Shown piece after piece: positions 1 to 7,821 of a stretch of 64,000 nucleotides of DNA. How positions within the stretch are numbered: the first letter of the stretch is position 1; each line of letters starts with the position of its first letter. A model generated the notes under the pieces. That model was not told the DNA's origin. It did no database searches and saw only the letters and a program-made list of their open reading frames with translations. This DNA is from an uncultured Rhodospirillales bacterium (GTDB lineage: Bacteria; Pseudomonadota; Alphaproteobacteria; Acetobacterales; Acetobacteraceae): contig CAILMF010000081.1 of NCBI GenBank assembly GCA_903835235.1, positions 1-64,000 of the forward strand, in the 5' to 3' direction. A program made the translations under genes and the position numbers.

Positions 1-1
1 C

Positions 2-325
2 TCGCCCCCGCCCTCGCCCCAGGCCGCCCCCCAGCCGGCAGCCAGGCGCGCGCCCAGGCCAGGCCGCCAGCCCGCCACGGCGCCGGCGCATGAGCCTGCC
101 GCCACCGCGCCGCGGCCCGCGCCCGCTGCCGCTGCACCTGCTGCTGGCCGCCCAGCGCGGCAGCCTGGCCCTGCTGCACAGCCCGGCGCCCCAGCCGCCG
201 CCAACGCCGAACGCATGGCCGAACGCCTGGCCGAACTGGAACGTCGGCTGGCCGAGGTCGAGCTTCGGCCGGCAGGAAGCCGCCCGCATCGGCGCGGTGC
301 TGGCCGCCGGCGGCCACCAGCCTGA
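2..325 (+). CDS. Partial Pro/Ala-rich reading frame ending in a coiled coil, probably the displaced N-terminus of the next gene
   Basis: This frame is open from the window edge to a TGA at 323-325. It encodes a Pro/Ala-rich stretch followed, from about position 203, by an amphipathic heptad segment ([19 protein letters not shown]) that looks like genuine protein. The following hydrolase is read in a different frame over the same DNA, and its first ~57 residues there look like low-complexity shadow ([10 protein letters not shown]). The simplest inference is that one gene encodes a Pro/Ala linker, coiled coil and hydrolase, interrupted by a single-base frameshift near 255-290. A separate overlapping upstream gene, such as a PhaE-like or granule-associated partner, is the alternative. 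The true start lies outside the window. Confidence 0.4.
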   Translation, partial: SPPPSPQAAPQPAARRAPRPGRQPATAPAHEPAATAPRPAPAAAAPAAGRPARQPGPAAQPGAPAAANAERMAERLAELERRLAEVELRPAGSRPHRRGAGRRRPPA

Positions 326-1355
326 GGCCTTCCGCGCCGCCGTGCTGCGGCGCCTGCTGCGGGAGGACCGCGCCCTGCTGCGCGGCCTGGCTGCCTATCG
401 CACCCACCCACACCGGCGCCGCCTGCCCGAAGCGCGGGTGATCTGGGCCGAGGGCGGCTCCCGCCTGCTGGACTATGCCCCCGGCGGTGCCGGCCCGACG
501 GTGCTGTTCGTGCCCTCCCTGGTCAACAAGGCCAGCGTGCTGGACCTGGACGAAGGTGCCTCCCTGCTGCGCTGGCTGGCGGCCCAGGGCGCCCGCCCGC
601 TGCTGCTGGACTGGGGCTGGCCCGGCGCCGAGGAGCGTCGCTTCGACCTGACCGCCTATGTGGCGGGCCGGCTGGAACGCGCGCTGATGGCCCTGCCGCA
701 TCCCGTGGTGCTGGCCGGCTACTGCATGGGCGGGCTGCTGGCCCTGGCCGCGGCGCAGCGCCGGCCAGACCGGGTGCGGGCGCTGGCGTTGCTGGCCACG
801 CCCTGGGACTTCCATGCCGCCGAACCCGCCTCGGCCCGCGCCCTGGCCGCGCTGCTGCCGGTGCTGGAACCCGCCATGGGCCTGCTGGACGCCCTGCCGG
901 TGGAGGCGCTGCAGATGCTCTTCGCCATGCAGGACCCCTATGCCATCACCGAGAAGTTCCGCCGCTTTTCCCGACTGCCGATGGACGGCCCGGCCGCCCG
1001 CCGCTTCGTGGCGCTGGAGGACTGGCTGAACGACGGCATTCCGCTGGCCGCCCCGGTGGCGCGGGAGGTGCTGGCCGGCTGGTACGGTGCCAACACGCCG
1101 GCGCTGGGCGACTGGCGCATCGCCGGCCAGGTGGTGAACCCGGGCGCCGTGGCCATGCCGGCCTTCTGCGCCATCCCGTCGCGGGACCGCATCGTGCCGC
1201 CGGCCTCGGCCGAGGCGCTGGCCGCCGCCTTGCCTGGCGCCGCGACGCATCGGGCCGCGGCGGGGCATATCGGCATGGTCGTCGGCAGCGGGGCGGAGGC
1301 GGCGCTGTGGCGGCCCCTGAAGGAATGGCTGCACAGCCTGGCCATGCCCATATAG
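90..1355 (+). CDS. PHA synthase-like alpha/beta hydrolase
   Basis: An alpha/beta-hydrolase of the PhaC type, likely acting on hydroxyacyl-CoA or polyhydroxyalkanoate. The lipase box is GYCMGG with Cys212 as nucleophile, the Cys version typical of PHA synthases. The rest of the triad is Asp366 (SRDRIVPP) and His393 (AAGHIGM), numbering from the ATG at 90. It is shorter than class I synthases (~560-600 residues) and close to class III size. Residues from about 59 ([17 protein letters not shown]) look genuine; residues 1-57 are probably out-of-frame (see the overlapping entry at 2-325), so the real start is uncertain. phaA follows 64 bp downstream, supporting a PHB role. A related depolymerase or lipase activity cannot be excluded. 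Confidence 0.72.
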   Translation: MSLPPPRRGPRPLPLHLLLAAQRGSLALLHSPAPQPPPTPNAWPNAWPNWNVGWPRSSFGRQEAARIGAVLAAGGHQPEAFRAAVLRRLLREDRALLRGLAAYRTHPHRRRLPEARVIWAEGGSRLLDYAPGGAGPTVLFVPSLVNKASVLDLDEGASLLRWLAAQGARPLLLDWGWPGAEERRFDLTAYVAGRLERALMALPHPVVLAGYCMGGLLALAAAQRRPDRVRALALLATPWDFHAAEPASARALAALLPVLEPAMGLLDALPVEALQMLFAMQDPYAITEKFRRFSRLPMDGPAARRFVALEDWLNDGIPLAAPVAREVLAGWYGANTPALGDWRIAGQVVNPGAVAMPAFCAIPSRDRIVPPASAEALAAALPGAATHRAAAGHIGMVVGSGAEAALWRPLKEWLHSLAMPI

Positions 1356-1381
1356 GCTTTGCCATCCACCCACGAATGCCT

Positions 1382-1398
1382 ATGTTGCAGTGCAGCAA
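1382..1398. promoter_or_regulatory. Candidate PhaR-type operator upstream of phaA
   Basis: The 17-mer ATGTTGCAGTGCAGCAA is an imperfect palindrome ending 21 bp before the phaA ATG. It matches 14 of 17 bases of the near-perfect palindrome upstream of phaB (17637-17653). PhaR repressors of PHB-forming alphaproteobacteria are described as binding TGC-rich CTGC-N3/4-GCAG sites. No phaR gene lies in this window, so the assignment is inference. Confidence 0.5.
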
Positions 1399-1419
1399 AT
1401 AATCGGGAGAACCCAGACC

Positions 1420-2595
1420 ATGACCGACATCGTCATCGCTTCCGCCGCGCGCACGCCGGTCGGCAGCTTCAACGGCGCCTTCGCCAGCCTCTCGGCCCAT
1501 GCGCTCGGCACCATCGCCATCACCGCCGCGCTGGAACGCGCCGGCGTGGCACCGAATGAGGTGGACGAGGTCATCATGGGCCAGATCCTCACCGCCGGTG
1601 CCGGCCAGAACCCGGCCCGCCAGGCCGCCATCAACGCCGGCATCCCCAACGAGGCGACCGCCTTCGGCATCAACCAACTCTGCGGCTCCGGCCTGCGCGC
1701 CGTGGCCCTGGCCGCCCAGCAGATCGCCTGCGGCGATGCCAGCATCATCGTGGCCGGCGGCCAGGAGAGCATGACCCAGGCGCCGCACGCCCAGAACCTG
1801 CGCGCCGGCACCAAGATGGGCGCGCTGGAACTGGTCGACACCATGCTGAAGGACGGCCTGTGGGACGCCTTCCACGGCTACCACATGGGCAACACCGCCG
1901 AGAACGTCGCCCGCCAGTACCAGCTGACCCGCACCGAGCAGGACGAGTTCGCCGCCGCCAGCCAGCACAAGGCCGGCGAGGCGATGAAGGCCGGCCGCTT
2001 CAAGGACGAGATCGCGCCGGTGACCGTGAAGGGCCGCAAGGGCGACGTGGTGGTCTCCGAGGATGAATACCCGAAGCCGGAAACCTCGCTCGAAATCCTC
2101 GGCAAGCTGCGCCCGGCCTTCGCCAAGGACGGCACCGTCACCGCCGGCAACGCCTCCGGCATCAACGACGGCGCCGCCGCCCTGGTGGTGATGAGCGCCG
2201 CCGAGGCCGCCCGCCGCGGCATCAAGCCGATGGCCAAGATCGTGTCCTGGGCCACCGCCGGCGTGGACCCCGCCTACATGGGCACCGGCCCGATCCCGGC
2301 CAGCAAGAAGGCGCTGAAGAAGGCCGGCTGGGACGCCAACAGCCTGGACCTGGTGGAAGCCAACGAGGCCTTCGCCGCCCAGGCCTGCGCGGTGAACAAG
2401 GACCTGGGCTGGGATACCAGCAAGGTCAACGTCAACGGCGGCGCCATCGCGCTGGGCCACCCCATCGGCGCCAGCGGCGCGCGGGTGCTGAACACCCTGC
2501 TGTTCGAAATGCAGCGCCGCGGCGCCAAGCGCGGCCTGGCCACGCTGTGCATCGGCGGCGGCATGGGCGTGGCGATGTGCGTCGAGCGCGCTTGA
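1420..2595 (+). CDS. phaA: Acetyl-CoA acetyltransferase (beta-ketothiolase)
   Basis: A cytosolic biosynthetic thiolase that condenses two acetyl-CoA to acetoacetyl-CoA, the first step of PHB synthesis. At 391 residues it has the usual family length. The catalytic set is complete: nucleophile Cys88 ([11 protein letters not shown]), His347 (GHPIGASG) and Cys377 (CIGGGMG). The ATG at 1420 is chosen because GGGAGA at 1405-1410 is well spaced; an in-frame GTG at 1390 lies inside the candidate operator and is less likely. The PHA synthase-like gene is immediately upstream and the reductase phaB is 14 kb away on the opposite strand. Its 3' end is duplicated downstream (2587-2634). A degradative thiolase role is possible but less likely given the context. 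Confidence 0.93.
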   Translation: MTDIVIASAARTPVGSFNGAFASLSAHALGTIAITAALERAGVAPNEVDEVIMGQILTAGAGQNPARQAAINAGIPNEATAFGINQLCGSGLRAVALAAQQIACGDASIIVAGGQESMTQAPHAQNLRAGTKMGALELVDTMLKDGLWDAFHGYHMGNTAENVARQYQLTRTEQDEFAAASQHKAGEAMKAGRFKDEIAPVTVKGRKGDVVVSEDEYPKPETSLEILGKLRPAFAKDGTVTAGNASGINDGAAALVVMSAAEAARRGIKPMAKIVSWATAGVDPAYMGTGPIPASKKALKKAGWDANSLDLVEANEAFAAQACAVNKDLGWDTSKVNVNGGAIALGHPIGASGARVLNTLLFEMQRRGAKRGLATLCIGGGMGVAMCVERA

Positions 2596-2634
2596 GCGTT
2601 CGCGGGGTAACGTCACGCGCTTGAGCGTTCGCGG
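2587..2634 (+). repeat. 19-bp direct repeat covering the phaA stop codon
   Basis: The 19-mer CGCGCTTGAGCGTTCGCGG occurs at 2587-2605 and, unchanged, at 2616-2634 (period 29 bp). The first copy contains the last codons and TGA of phaA, so the gene end has been copied into the 3' flank. Confidence 0.85.
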
Positions 2635-2670
2635 CAAAGCCCGCACCCGACGCTCATGACCAGGCAGGAA

Positions 2671-2700
2671 AGGAAGGGCGTCGGCAACGGCGCCCTTTCT
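2671..2700 (+). terminator. Hairpin terminator between phaA and the PIN toxin
   Basis: AGGAAGGGCGTCG pairs with CGGCGCCCTTTCT around a GCAA tetraloop: a 13-bp stem including two wobble pairs. It lies between convergent genes and ends in a short T-containing tract on the + strand, so it could stop phaA transcription and, read from the other strand, act on the toxin gene. Confidence 0.6.
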
Positions 2701-2716
2701 CATGTCCGGTCTTGCT

Positions 2717-3121
2717 TCACTCAGCGCGGAACGGGTTGGCGATCCGCAGCCGGCCTTCGATGACCAGACCGTGCTGCATGTCCTCCGACCACAGCAGGTC
2801 GCAACCCGCCAGCAGCGCCGCGGCCACGATCATCGCGTCGTAGATCGAAAGCCCGTAGCGCTCGGCCAGCGCCAGGCCCTGCTCATGCGCTTCCAGCGTC
2901 AGTGGCTCCACCGGCAGCATGGCGCGGACGGCGCCAAGGAAATCGTGCGTTTCCGCCCAGGAAAGCCCCATCTTCCGGCGCGCGACATTGGCCAACTCGT
3001 TCAGCACCTGCACGCTGATCCGCCCGCCGGCGGCGACAACCTGTTCCGCCCGGTCGGCCTTGGCCGCGTCGCCGGAGGCGAGGTAGGCGAGGACGTTGGT
3101 GTCGATGAAGCTACCGGCCAT
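2717..3121 (-). CDS. PIN-domain toxin (VapC-like ribonuclease)
   Basis: A 134-residue PIN-domain protein, probably a Mg2+-dependent ribonuclease toxin. The start chosen gives MAGSFIDTNVLAYL, with the first conserved acidic residue at Asp7 (FIDTNV), then NELANV, IYDAMIVAAA and a C-terminal CDLLWSED acidic cluster, as in the VapC fold. The start overlaps the end of the upstream AbrB-type antitoxin by 11 bp, typical of translationally coupled type II toxin-antitoxin pairs. A longer start upstream would only add Cys/Arg-rich shadow sequence. RNA targets cannot be predicted. Confidence 0.85.
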   Translation of the reverse strand: MAGSFIDTNVLAYLASGDAAKADRAEQVVAAGGRISVQVLNELANVARRKMGLSWAETHDFLGAVRAMLPVEPLTLEAHEQGLALAERYGLSIYDAMIVAAALLAGCDLLWSEDMQHGLVIEGRLRIANPFRAE

Positions 3122-3341
3122 TCGCCTCGTTCCGGTCGAACTTCCAGTCCGCCGGCAACCGTCCGCGCAAGCCCCTGAGGCGCAGCAACAGGTCTGCCGG
3201 CCCGGGCTTGCGCGCAATGGCGAAGACGCGGGGATCGGCGACGTGGATTTCGATGTCGTCGCCTTCCTTCAACGCCAGCGCCTCGACAACGGCGGCGGGC
3301 AGGCGGACGGCCAGGCTGTTGCCCCATTTGGCGACCTGCAT
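3111..3341 (-). CDS. AbrB/MazE-type antitoxin
   Basis: A 76-residue swapped-hairpin DNA-binding antitoxin. The N-terminus (MQVAKWGNSLAVRLP) is the standard AbrB/SpoVT signature, followed by an acidic EGDDIEIHV strand and a C-terminal tail expected to neutralise the PIN toxin. It comes first in the pair, with GGAGAG just upstream of the ATG. A perfect AGATATAC/GTATATCT palindrome lies 13-40 bp upstream, so autorepression by the antitoxin or the complex is likely. Confidence 0.85.
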   Translation of the reverse strand: MQVAKWGNSLAVRLPAAVVEALALKEGDDIEIHVADPRVFAIARKPGPADLLLRLRGLRGRLPADWKFDRNEANGR

Positions 3342-3353
3342 GGCTCTCTCCGC

Positions 3354-3381
3354 AGATATACTTCTGGGTTAGCGTATATCT
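3354..3381 (-). promoter_or_regulatory. Palindromic operator of the toxin-antitoxin pair
   Basis: Perfect 8-bp arms AGATATAC (3354-3361) and GTATATCT (3374-3381) are separated by 12 bp, centred about 26 bp upstream of the antitoxin ATG. It is an AT-rich island in GC-rich DNA and probably overlaps the promoter. Binding by the AbrB-type antitoxin is inferred. Confidence 0.65.
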
Positions 3382-3481
3382 ATCGCGGCGAACGATCAAG
3401 ATATGGCGGCCATGGCCGAAGCCCGTCGTCTTCTGTCCGTTGCCGGGGGGCTCCCTGCAACTGCCTGCCTCCAGGGTTCCT

Positions 3482-4471
3482 TCAATCCACCGAAACCCGC
3501 ACCCCACCCCGGATATGGTCGTAGTTCTGCGCCTGGAACCACGCCTGGTATTCCGCATAGGTCGTGGGCGGATGCTTCGCCGGTCGATCGGCACTGACGC
3601 ATGTCGGCAGCGGCTCCATCCGGAAGTCGATGCCGGCATCGAAGAAGAACGGGATCGAATATCGCTCCCGCCCGCTGCGGTTCACCACCCGATGCGGCGT
3701 GGCCAGGAACCGCTCATTCGTCCAGCGTTTCAGCAACTCCCCTGAGTTCACCAGGAAGGTGCCGGGGATCACCGGCGCGTCCAGCCATTCGCCGCCCTGC
3801 GTCAGCAGTTGCAGGCCGGGGATGTGGTTCTGCGCCAGTAGTGTCATGAAGGTGCTGTCGGTGTGCGGCGCAATGCCGAACTCGTTCTCCACGTCAGGGT
3901 CCTGCTGCGGGTAGTGCGCCAGGCGCAGCGTATATTGCGGCTCCACGAAACCCGGCGCGAAGTAGTCTTCCGGCAAATCCAGCGCCACGGCGTAGATCGG
4001 CAGCACCGACTTCCCCAACGCCTCCAGCGCATCGCAGTACGCCACGCTGGTCTCGCGGAAGCCGGGCATCCCATCCGGCCACTGGTTCATGCCGCGATAC
4101 AGCTTGCCCGCCAGCACGTCCGGGTGGTCCGCCGGCAAATCCCGCTTCACCAGGAAGCCTTCCAGCAGGTTCGGCTTGTTGTTCGCGTGCAACGTGGAAT
4201 GCCGCGTGGTGGAGCCCTTCAGCGGCAGGTAGCCGACATTGTGCCGATTGGCCTTCAACGCCAGCTTCTCCGCCATCGGCAGCGCGTGGAAGCGCACCGC
4301 CTCGGCGAAGGTCGCGTCGATCAGCGTCTGCGGCACCTGGTGGCCGCTGAGGAACCAGAAGCCGATCTCCTCATAGGCGTGCCGCAACTGCCGCGCCGCC
4401 GCCTGCAGCGCGCCGGGCGTGCCCGCCAACACGCCGGAGATATCGATGATCGGGATGTCGTCATCAGCCAT
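3482..4471 (-). CDS. Isopenicillin N synthase-like 2OG-Fe(II) oxygenase
   Basis: A 329-residue non-haem iron dioxygenase of the isopenicillin-N-synthase/flavanone-type family. Iron ligands are visible as His203-x-Asp205 (PHTDSTFM) and His260 (ATPHRVVN), and the 2-oxoglutarate-binding RxS as Arg270-Tyr-Ser272. The N-terminal DIPIIDISG segment is the usual DIOX_N start. The ATG at 4471 is chosen because GGAGG lies at proper spacing upstream. The gene diverges from a Bug solute receptor, so a role in oxidising an imported small molecule is possible. The substrate cannot be read from sequence. Confidence 0.88.
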   Translation of the reverse strand: MADDDIPIIDISGVLAGTPGALQAAARQLRHAYEEIGFWFLSGHQVPQTLIDATFAEAVRFHALPMAEKLALKANRHNVGYLPLKGSTTRHSTLHANNKPNLLEGFLVKRDLPADHPDVLAGKLYRGMNQWPDGMPGFRETSVAYCDALEALGKSVLPIYAVALDLPEDYFAPGFVEPQYTLRLAHYPQQDPDVENEFGIAPHTDSTFMTLLAQNHIPGLQLLTQGGEWLDAPVIPGTFLVNSGELLKRWTNERFLATPHRVVNRSGRERYSIPFFFDAGIDFRMEPLPTCVSADRPAKHPPTTYAEYQAWFQAQNYDHIRGGVRVSVD

Positions 4472-4554
4472 TGCGGGCCTTGCCTCCGGGCCGGTAGCGT
4501 TGCGGCGGGAAAACGCGCGCACTGCCATTCAATCATCGACAGGAGCGCTTTGCC

Positions 4555-5535
4555 ATGCGCAACGCCAAGCCCATTCCGCGTCGCGCTGCACTGGCGCTCG
4601 CCGCCTCTGCCCTGGCCGCGCCTGCCCTTGCACAGGGGTATCCGCAGCGCCCGGTGCGTCTCATCGTGCCCAACCCGCCGGGCGGTGCTTCAGACGTGCT
4701 GACGCGCATCCTCGCCACCGAACTGGCCGCGCGCCTGGGCCAGCCCTTCGTGGTGGAGAACCGGCCCGGCGCGGCCGGCAATATCGGTGTGGATGCCGCG
4801 GTGAAGGCGGCGCCGGATGGCTACACGCTGGGCGCCGCCACGGTCAGCCAATGGGTCATCAACCCCTTCCTGTTCCAGCGCATGCCGTTCGAGGTGAGTG
4901 ACATCGGCTGGGTCTCGATGGCGTGGGATTTGTACAACGTGCTGCTGGTGCCCGCCGCGCATGTGCCGGCGAAGACGGTGGATGAGTTCATCGCCTGGGG
5001 CCGCGCCCAGCCCAACCCGCTAGTGTTCACCAGCCCCGGCATTGGCGCCAGCGCGCACCTGCTGGGTGAGCTGTTCGGCCAGCGCAACGCGCTGCGGGTC
5101 ACGCACAGCCCGTTCCGCGGCTCGGCCGAGGCGGTGCCGGCGATTCTGCGGGGCGATGCGCAGTTTGCCATCGACAACCTGGCGGCCTGGCTGCCGCTGA
5201 TCCGCAGCGGCCAGGTGCGGGCGCTGGCGATCACCTCGCCCGAGCGCAACGCGCTGATCCCGGAGGTGCCGACCATGGCGGAGCTTGGCCGCGCCGAGTT
5301 CACCGTGGGCATCTGGGGCGGGCTGTTCGGGCCGGCGGCGATGCCGGCCGAAGCGGTGGCGGCGATCTCCGGTGCCATGCGGGCGGTTGCTGCTGACAGC
5401 GCCCTGCAGGCGCGCTTCGCGGCCCAGGCCGCCGTACTGCGCGGCACCACGCCGGCCGAGATGAAGGCGCGCGCCGACCGCGAGCGGCCCTTCTGGCAGG
5501 AGTTGGTGAAGATCAGCGGCGCCCGGGCCGAATGA
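4555..5535 (+). CDS. Bug/TctC-type periplasmic solute receptor (1)
   Basis: A 326-residue member of the Bug family (tripartite tricarboxylate transporter receptor). A twin-arginine-like or Sec signal peptide (RRAALALAASALAAPALAQ, cut near residue 27) precedes the family start YPQRPVRLIVPNPPGGASD; ENRPGAAGNIG and the DGYTLG strand follow. These receptors bind carboxylates or amides in the periplasm. No tctA/tctB membrane genes are adjacent. It diverges from the 2OG oxygenase with an 83-bp gap. The ligand is unknown. Confidence 0.9.
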   Translation: MRNAKPIPRRAALALAASALAAPALAQGYPQRPVRLIVPNPPGGASDVLTRILATELAARLGQPFVVENRPGAAGNIGVDAAVKAAPDGYTLGAATVSQWVINPFLFQRMPFEVSDIGWVSMAWDLYNVLLVPAAHVPAKTVDEFIAWGRAQPNPLVFTSPGIGASAHLLGELFGQRNALRVTHSPFRGSAEAVPAILRGDAQFAIDNLAAWLPLIRSGQVRALAITSPERNALIPEVPTMAELGRAEFTVGIWGGLFGPAAMPAEAVAAISGAMRAVAADSALQARFAAQAAVLRGTTPAEMKARADRERPFWQELVKISGARAE

Positions 5536-5538
5536 GGC

Positions 5539-5561
5539 CTTGAGGGGCGCCGCCCCTCAAG
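5539..5561. terminator. Stem-loop between convergent receptor genes
   Basis: CTTGAGGGGC pairs perfectly with GCCCCTCAAG around a 3-nt loop, directly after the Bug stop codon and before the convergent ABC-receptor stop. There is no T-run, so it may act as a 3'-end stabiliser or a weak bidirectional terminator. Confidence 0.5.
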
Positions 5562-5600
5562 CTCCCCACCAGGAGGCAGCGCCCCCTGGACCTGCTGGGT

Positions 5601-7217
5601 TCAGCTCAGCGTGGTCAGGTCCTGGAACCAATGCTGCGCCTGGGTGTAGCCGCGCAACTTGCTGCTGTGGGCGTGCGGGTTGGTGTCGTGCACCACGAAG
5701 ACCAGGAGCGCCTCGTCCACCACCTTGGCGTGGACCTTGGCCATCAGCTCATCCACCTTGGTGTCGTCGAAGGTGGCCAGGGCCTCGTTGATCCAGCCAT
5801 CCACCTCGGCGTCCTTGTAGTGGGACCAGTTCACGCCGGTCGGCGCCACCTGGTTGGAGCCGAAGAAGCGGATCAGCGCGTAGAGCGGGTCGCTGGTAAC
5901 ATAGGCGACGTTGTTGGCGGTGATGTTGCCCTGGCGGGCGATCTCGCCGGCCGCGCCCTGGCGCCAGCAGGTGTACAGCACCTCAAGCTCCACGGCCTGG
6001 AACTCCAGCTCGATGCCCACTTCGCGGTAGGCGGACTGGATGTATTCGTTCATCGGCATGGACAGCATCTGGCCGCTGCCGCCGGTGGCGATGAGGAACT
6101 TGGTCTTCAGCGGATTGGCGCGGCTGAAGCCGGCTTCCTGCACCAGGCGGCGGGCTTGGTCGGGGTCGTACTTCACCTCGAACTTGGGCTTGCCGAACCA
6201 GGGCGAGGAAGGGTCCACCACGCCGACCGCCGGCTTGGCCAGGCCGTTCATCAGGGCCACGACTTCATCGCGGTTGATGGCCAGGTTGGCGGCCTTGCGC
6301 AGGCGGATGTCGGTCCAGGGCGAGCCGGGCAGCGTGCTGAGGTGGTAGTTCCAGACGTGGGGCGTGACGTTCTCCACGATCTTCATGCCGGACTGCTTCA
6401 GCCGGGGGACGAAGTCGGGGGCCGGGGTCTCGATGAAGTCGACCTGGCCGGTCAGCAGCGCGTTGCTGCGGGTGGTGGCTTCCGGCGCGCAGACCAGGAT
6501 GATGCGGTCGGCCTTGGCCATCCGCTTGGGGTCCCAGTATTCCGTGTTGCGCACCAGCTCGGCGCTGGCGCGGGGCACCAGGCGGGCCAGCTTGAACGGG
6601 CCGGTGCCGGAGGGCTCGAAGGCGAACTTTTCCCAGCTGTTGCCCAGCTTGGCGTATTGCGCCGGGGAGGAGATCAGGAACCACAGCATCTGGTAGGGGA
6701 AGATGCTGTCGATGGCCTTGGTGGTCACTTCCACCGTCATCGCATCCAGCTTGCGCCAGCTGGCCACGCTGGGCAGGCGGGGGCGGACCTGGGCGGCCTG
6801 GCGCTGGTCGAAATGCGGGGATTGCGGGTTCAGCACCTTGTCGAAGTTCCAGACCACGGCATCGGCGTCGAAGGCGCTGCCGTCGTGGAACTTCACGCCG
6901 GGGCGCAGGTGGAAGATCCACTTCTTGCGGTCAGCGGGGCTGGCTTCCCAGCGGGTGGCCAGGCCGGGCATCAGCTTGCCCGGGCGGTTGGCGACGTCCA
7001 TCTCCCAGGCGACCAGCGGGTCGTACAGGGTGTAGCCGGTGAACTGGTAGGCGCCCGCGCCCCGGTCCGGCTGGCCGGTGGTCTGCGGGATGTCGTTCAT
7101 CGAGATGCCGTAGCGGATCACGCGCTCGGCCTGGGCGTTGGCGGGGGCGATTGCCCAATCGGCGGGCAGTGCGGCAAAGCCGGAGGCGCCGAGAAGGGCG
7201 CGGCGGGAGAAGGTCAT
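5601..7217 (-). CDS. ABC transporter substrate-binding protein, family 5 (DppA/OppA type)
   Basis: A 538-residue periplasmic receptor of the peptide/nickel/opine (SBP_bac_5) family. Twin-arginine-like signal MTFSRRALLGASGFAALP is followed by a mature start near AERVIRYG. Family hallmarks are LATRWEASPADRKKWIFHLRPGVKFHDG and DADAVVWNFDKVLNP. The ATG at 7217 is chosen because upstream sequence in this frame is repeat-rich shadow. No permease or ATPase genes are adjacent, so it is an orphan receptor here. Ligand could be a di/oligopeptide or another compound. Confidence 0.9.
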   Translation of the reverse strand: MTFSRRALLGASGFAALPADWAIAPANAQAERVIRYGISMNDIPQTTGQPDRGAGAYQFTGYTLYDPLVAWEMDVANRPGKLMPGLATRWEASPADRKKWIFHLRPGVKFHDGSAFDADAVVWNFDKVLNPQSPHFDQRQAAQVRPRLPSVASWRKLDAMTVEVTTKAIDSIFPYQMLWFLISSPAQYAKLGNSWEKFAFEPSGTGPFKLARLVPRASAELVRNTEYWDPKRMAKADRIILVCAPEATTRSNALLTGQVDFIETPAPDFVPRLKQSGMKIVENVTPHVWNYHLSTLPGSPWTDIRLRKAANLAINRDEVVALMNGLAKPAVGVVDPSSPWFGKPKFEVKYDPDQARRLVQEAGFSRANPLKTKFLIATGGSGQMLSMPMNEYIQSAYREVGIELEFQAVELEVLYTCWRQGAAGEIARQGNITANNVAYVTSDPLYALIRFFGSNQVAPTGVNWSHYKDAEVDGWINEALATFDDTKVDELMAKVHAKVVDEALLVFVVHDTNPHAHSSKLRGYTQAQHWFQDLTTLS

Positions 7218-7821
7218 GCAGGTGCCTCGGGTTGGTTGCCGGGGCGGGTGCAAGCGGCGTGCCGGGGTTGGCGCGCTGGGAAAGCGAGGGAATGCGTGGT
7301 TCGGACAAATAGCCAGGGTTGGGGGACAGTTGGCCCGGCCGGACCGGGCGGATGGGGGGCGTCCGGCGTGATGGCGACTGGCAGCCTCAGGCCTATCGGC
7401 AAAGCCAGGGAATGACTGGTTCGGACAAATAGCCGAGGCTGGGGGCTGGGTTCGGCGGCGCGGGGCAGGGCGGTACATCGCGGCGGGCGGGGCTGGCAGC
7501 CTCGGCGCTACTGGCAACGCCAGGAAATGGGTGTTTCGGACAATATGCACTTCCCCGCCGAGGCGGAGGGTCAGTCTCGGCGAAAGCCGGCATGACAGCG
7601 GGCAGAGGCGCGCCCGGAAACGGCATGGGCTGGCGGATGCGGTTGGCAAAGAGCGGCCGGTTGCCCGGTGGCTGAGAACATATAAGGAACTAAAGCTGCT
7701 CGCAAGCGCGCTGGCGGCCTGGTCCGGAACGAGCCCGACCACGAAGACGCGTCCACGAAGCGGCCCGGCCTCCGGCGGTGGCCGCCTTTATGGCTGGGGC
7801 CGGGTTTCGACGCCGCGCAGT
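7218..7821. other. 604-bp intergenic region with three dispersed repeats
   Basis: No convincing gene on either strand. Upstream of the family 5 receptor it carries three related copies of a ~35-bp motif (listed separately). The rest is GC-rich without recognisable family similarity. Confidence 0.6.
7281..7554 (-). repeat. Three copies of a ~35-bp intergenic motif
   Basis: Copies lie at about 7281-7314, 7401-7434 and 7514-7545. Shared core on the + strand is (A)AAGCCAGGGAATG, then TGGTTCGGACAAATAGCC; the third copy is more diverged (GGTGTTTCGGACAATATGC). Spacing is 120 and about 113 bp. Function unknown; it may be a species-specific extragenic repeat or an operator array for the receptor gene. 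Confidence 0.75.

Noticed and set aside
946-2703. Long minus-strand open frame over phaA and the upstream hydrolase
   Set aside because: His/Gly/Ala-rich low-complexity translation antisense to clear thiolase and hydrolase genes; a GC-driven shadow.
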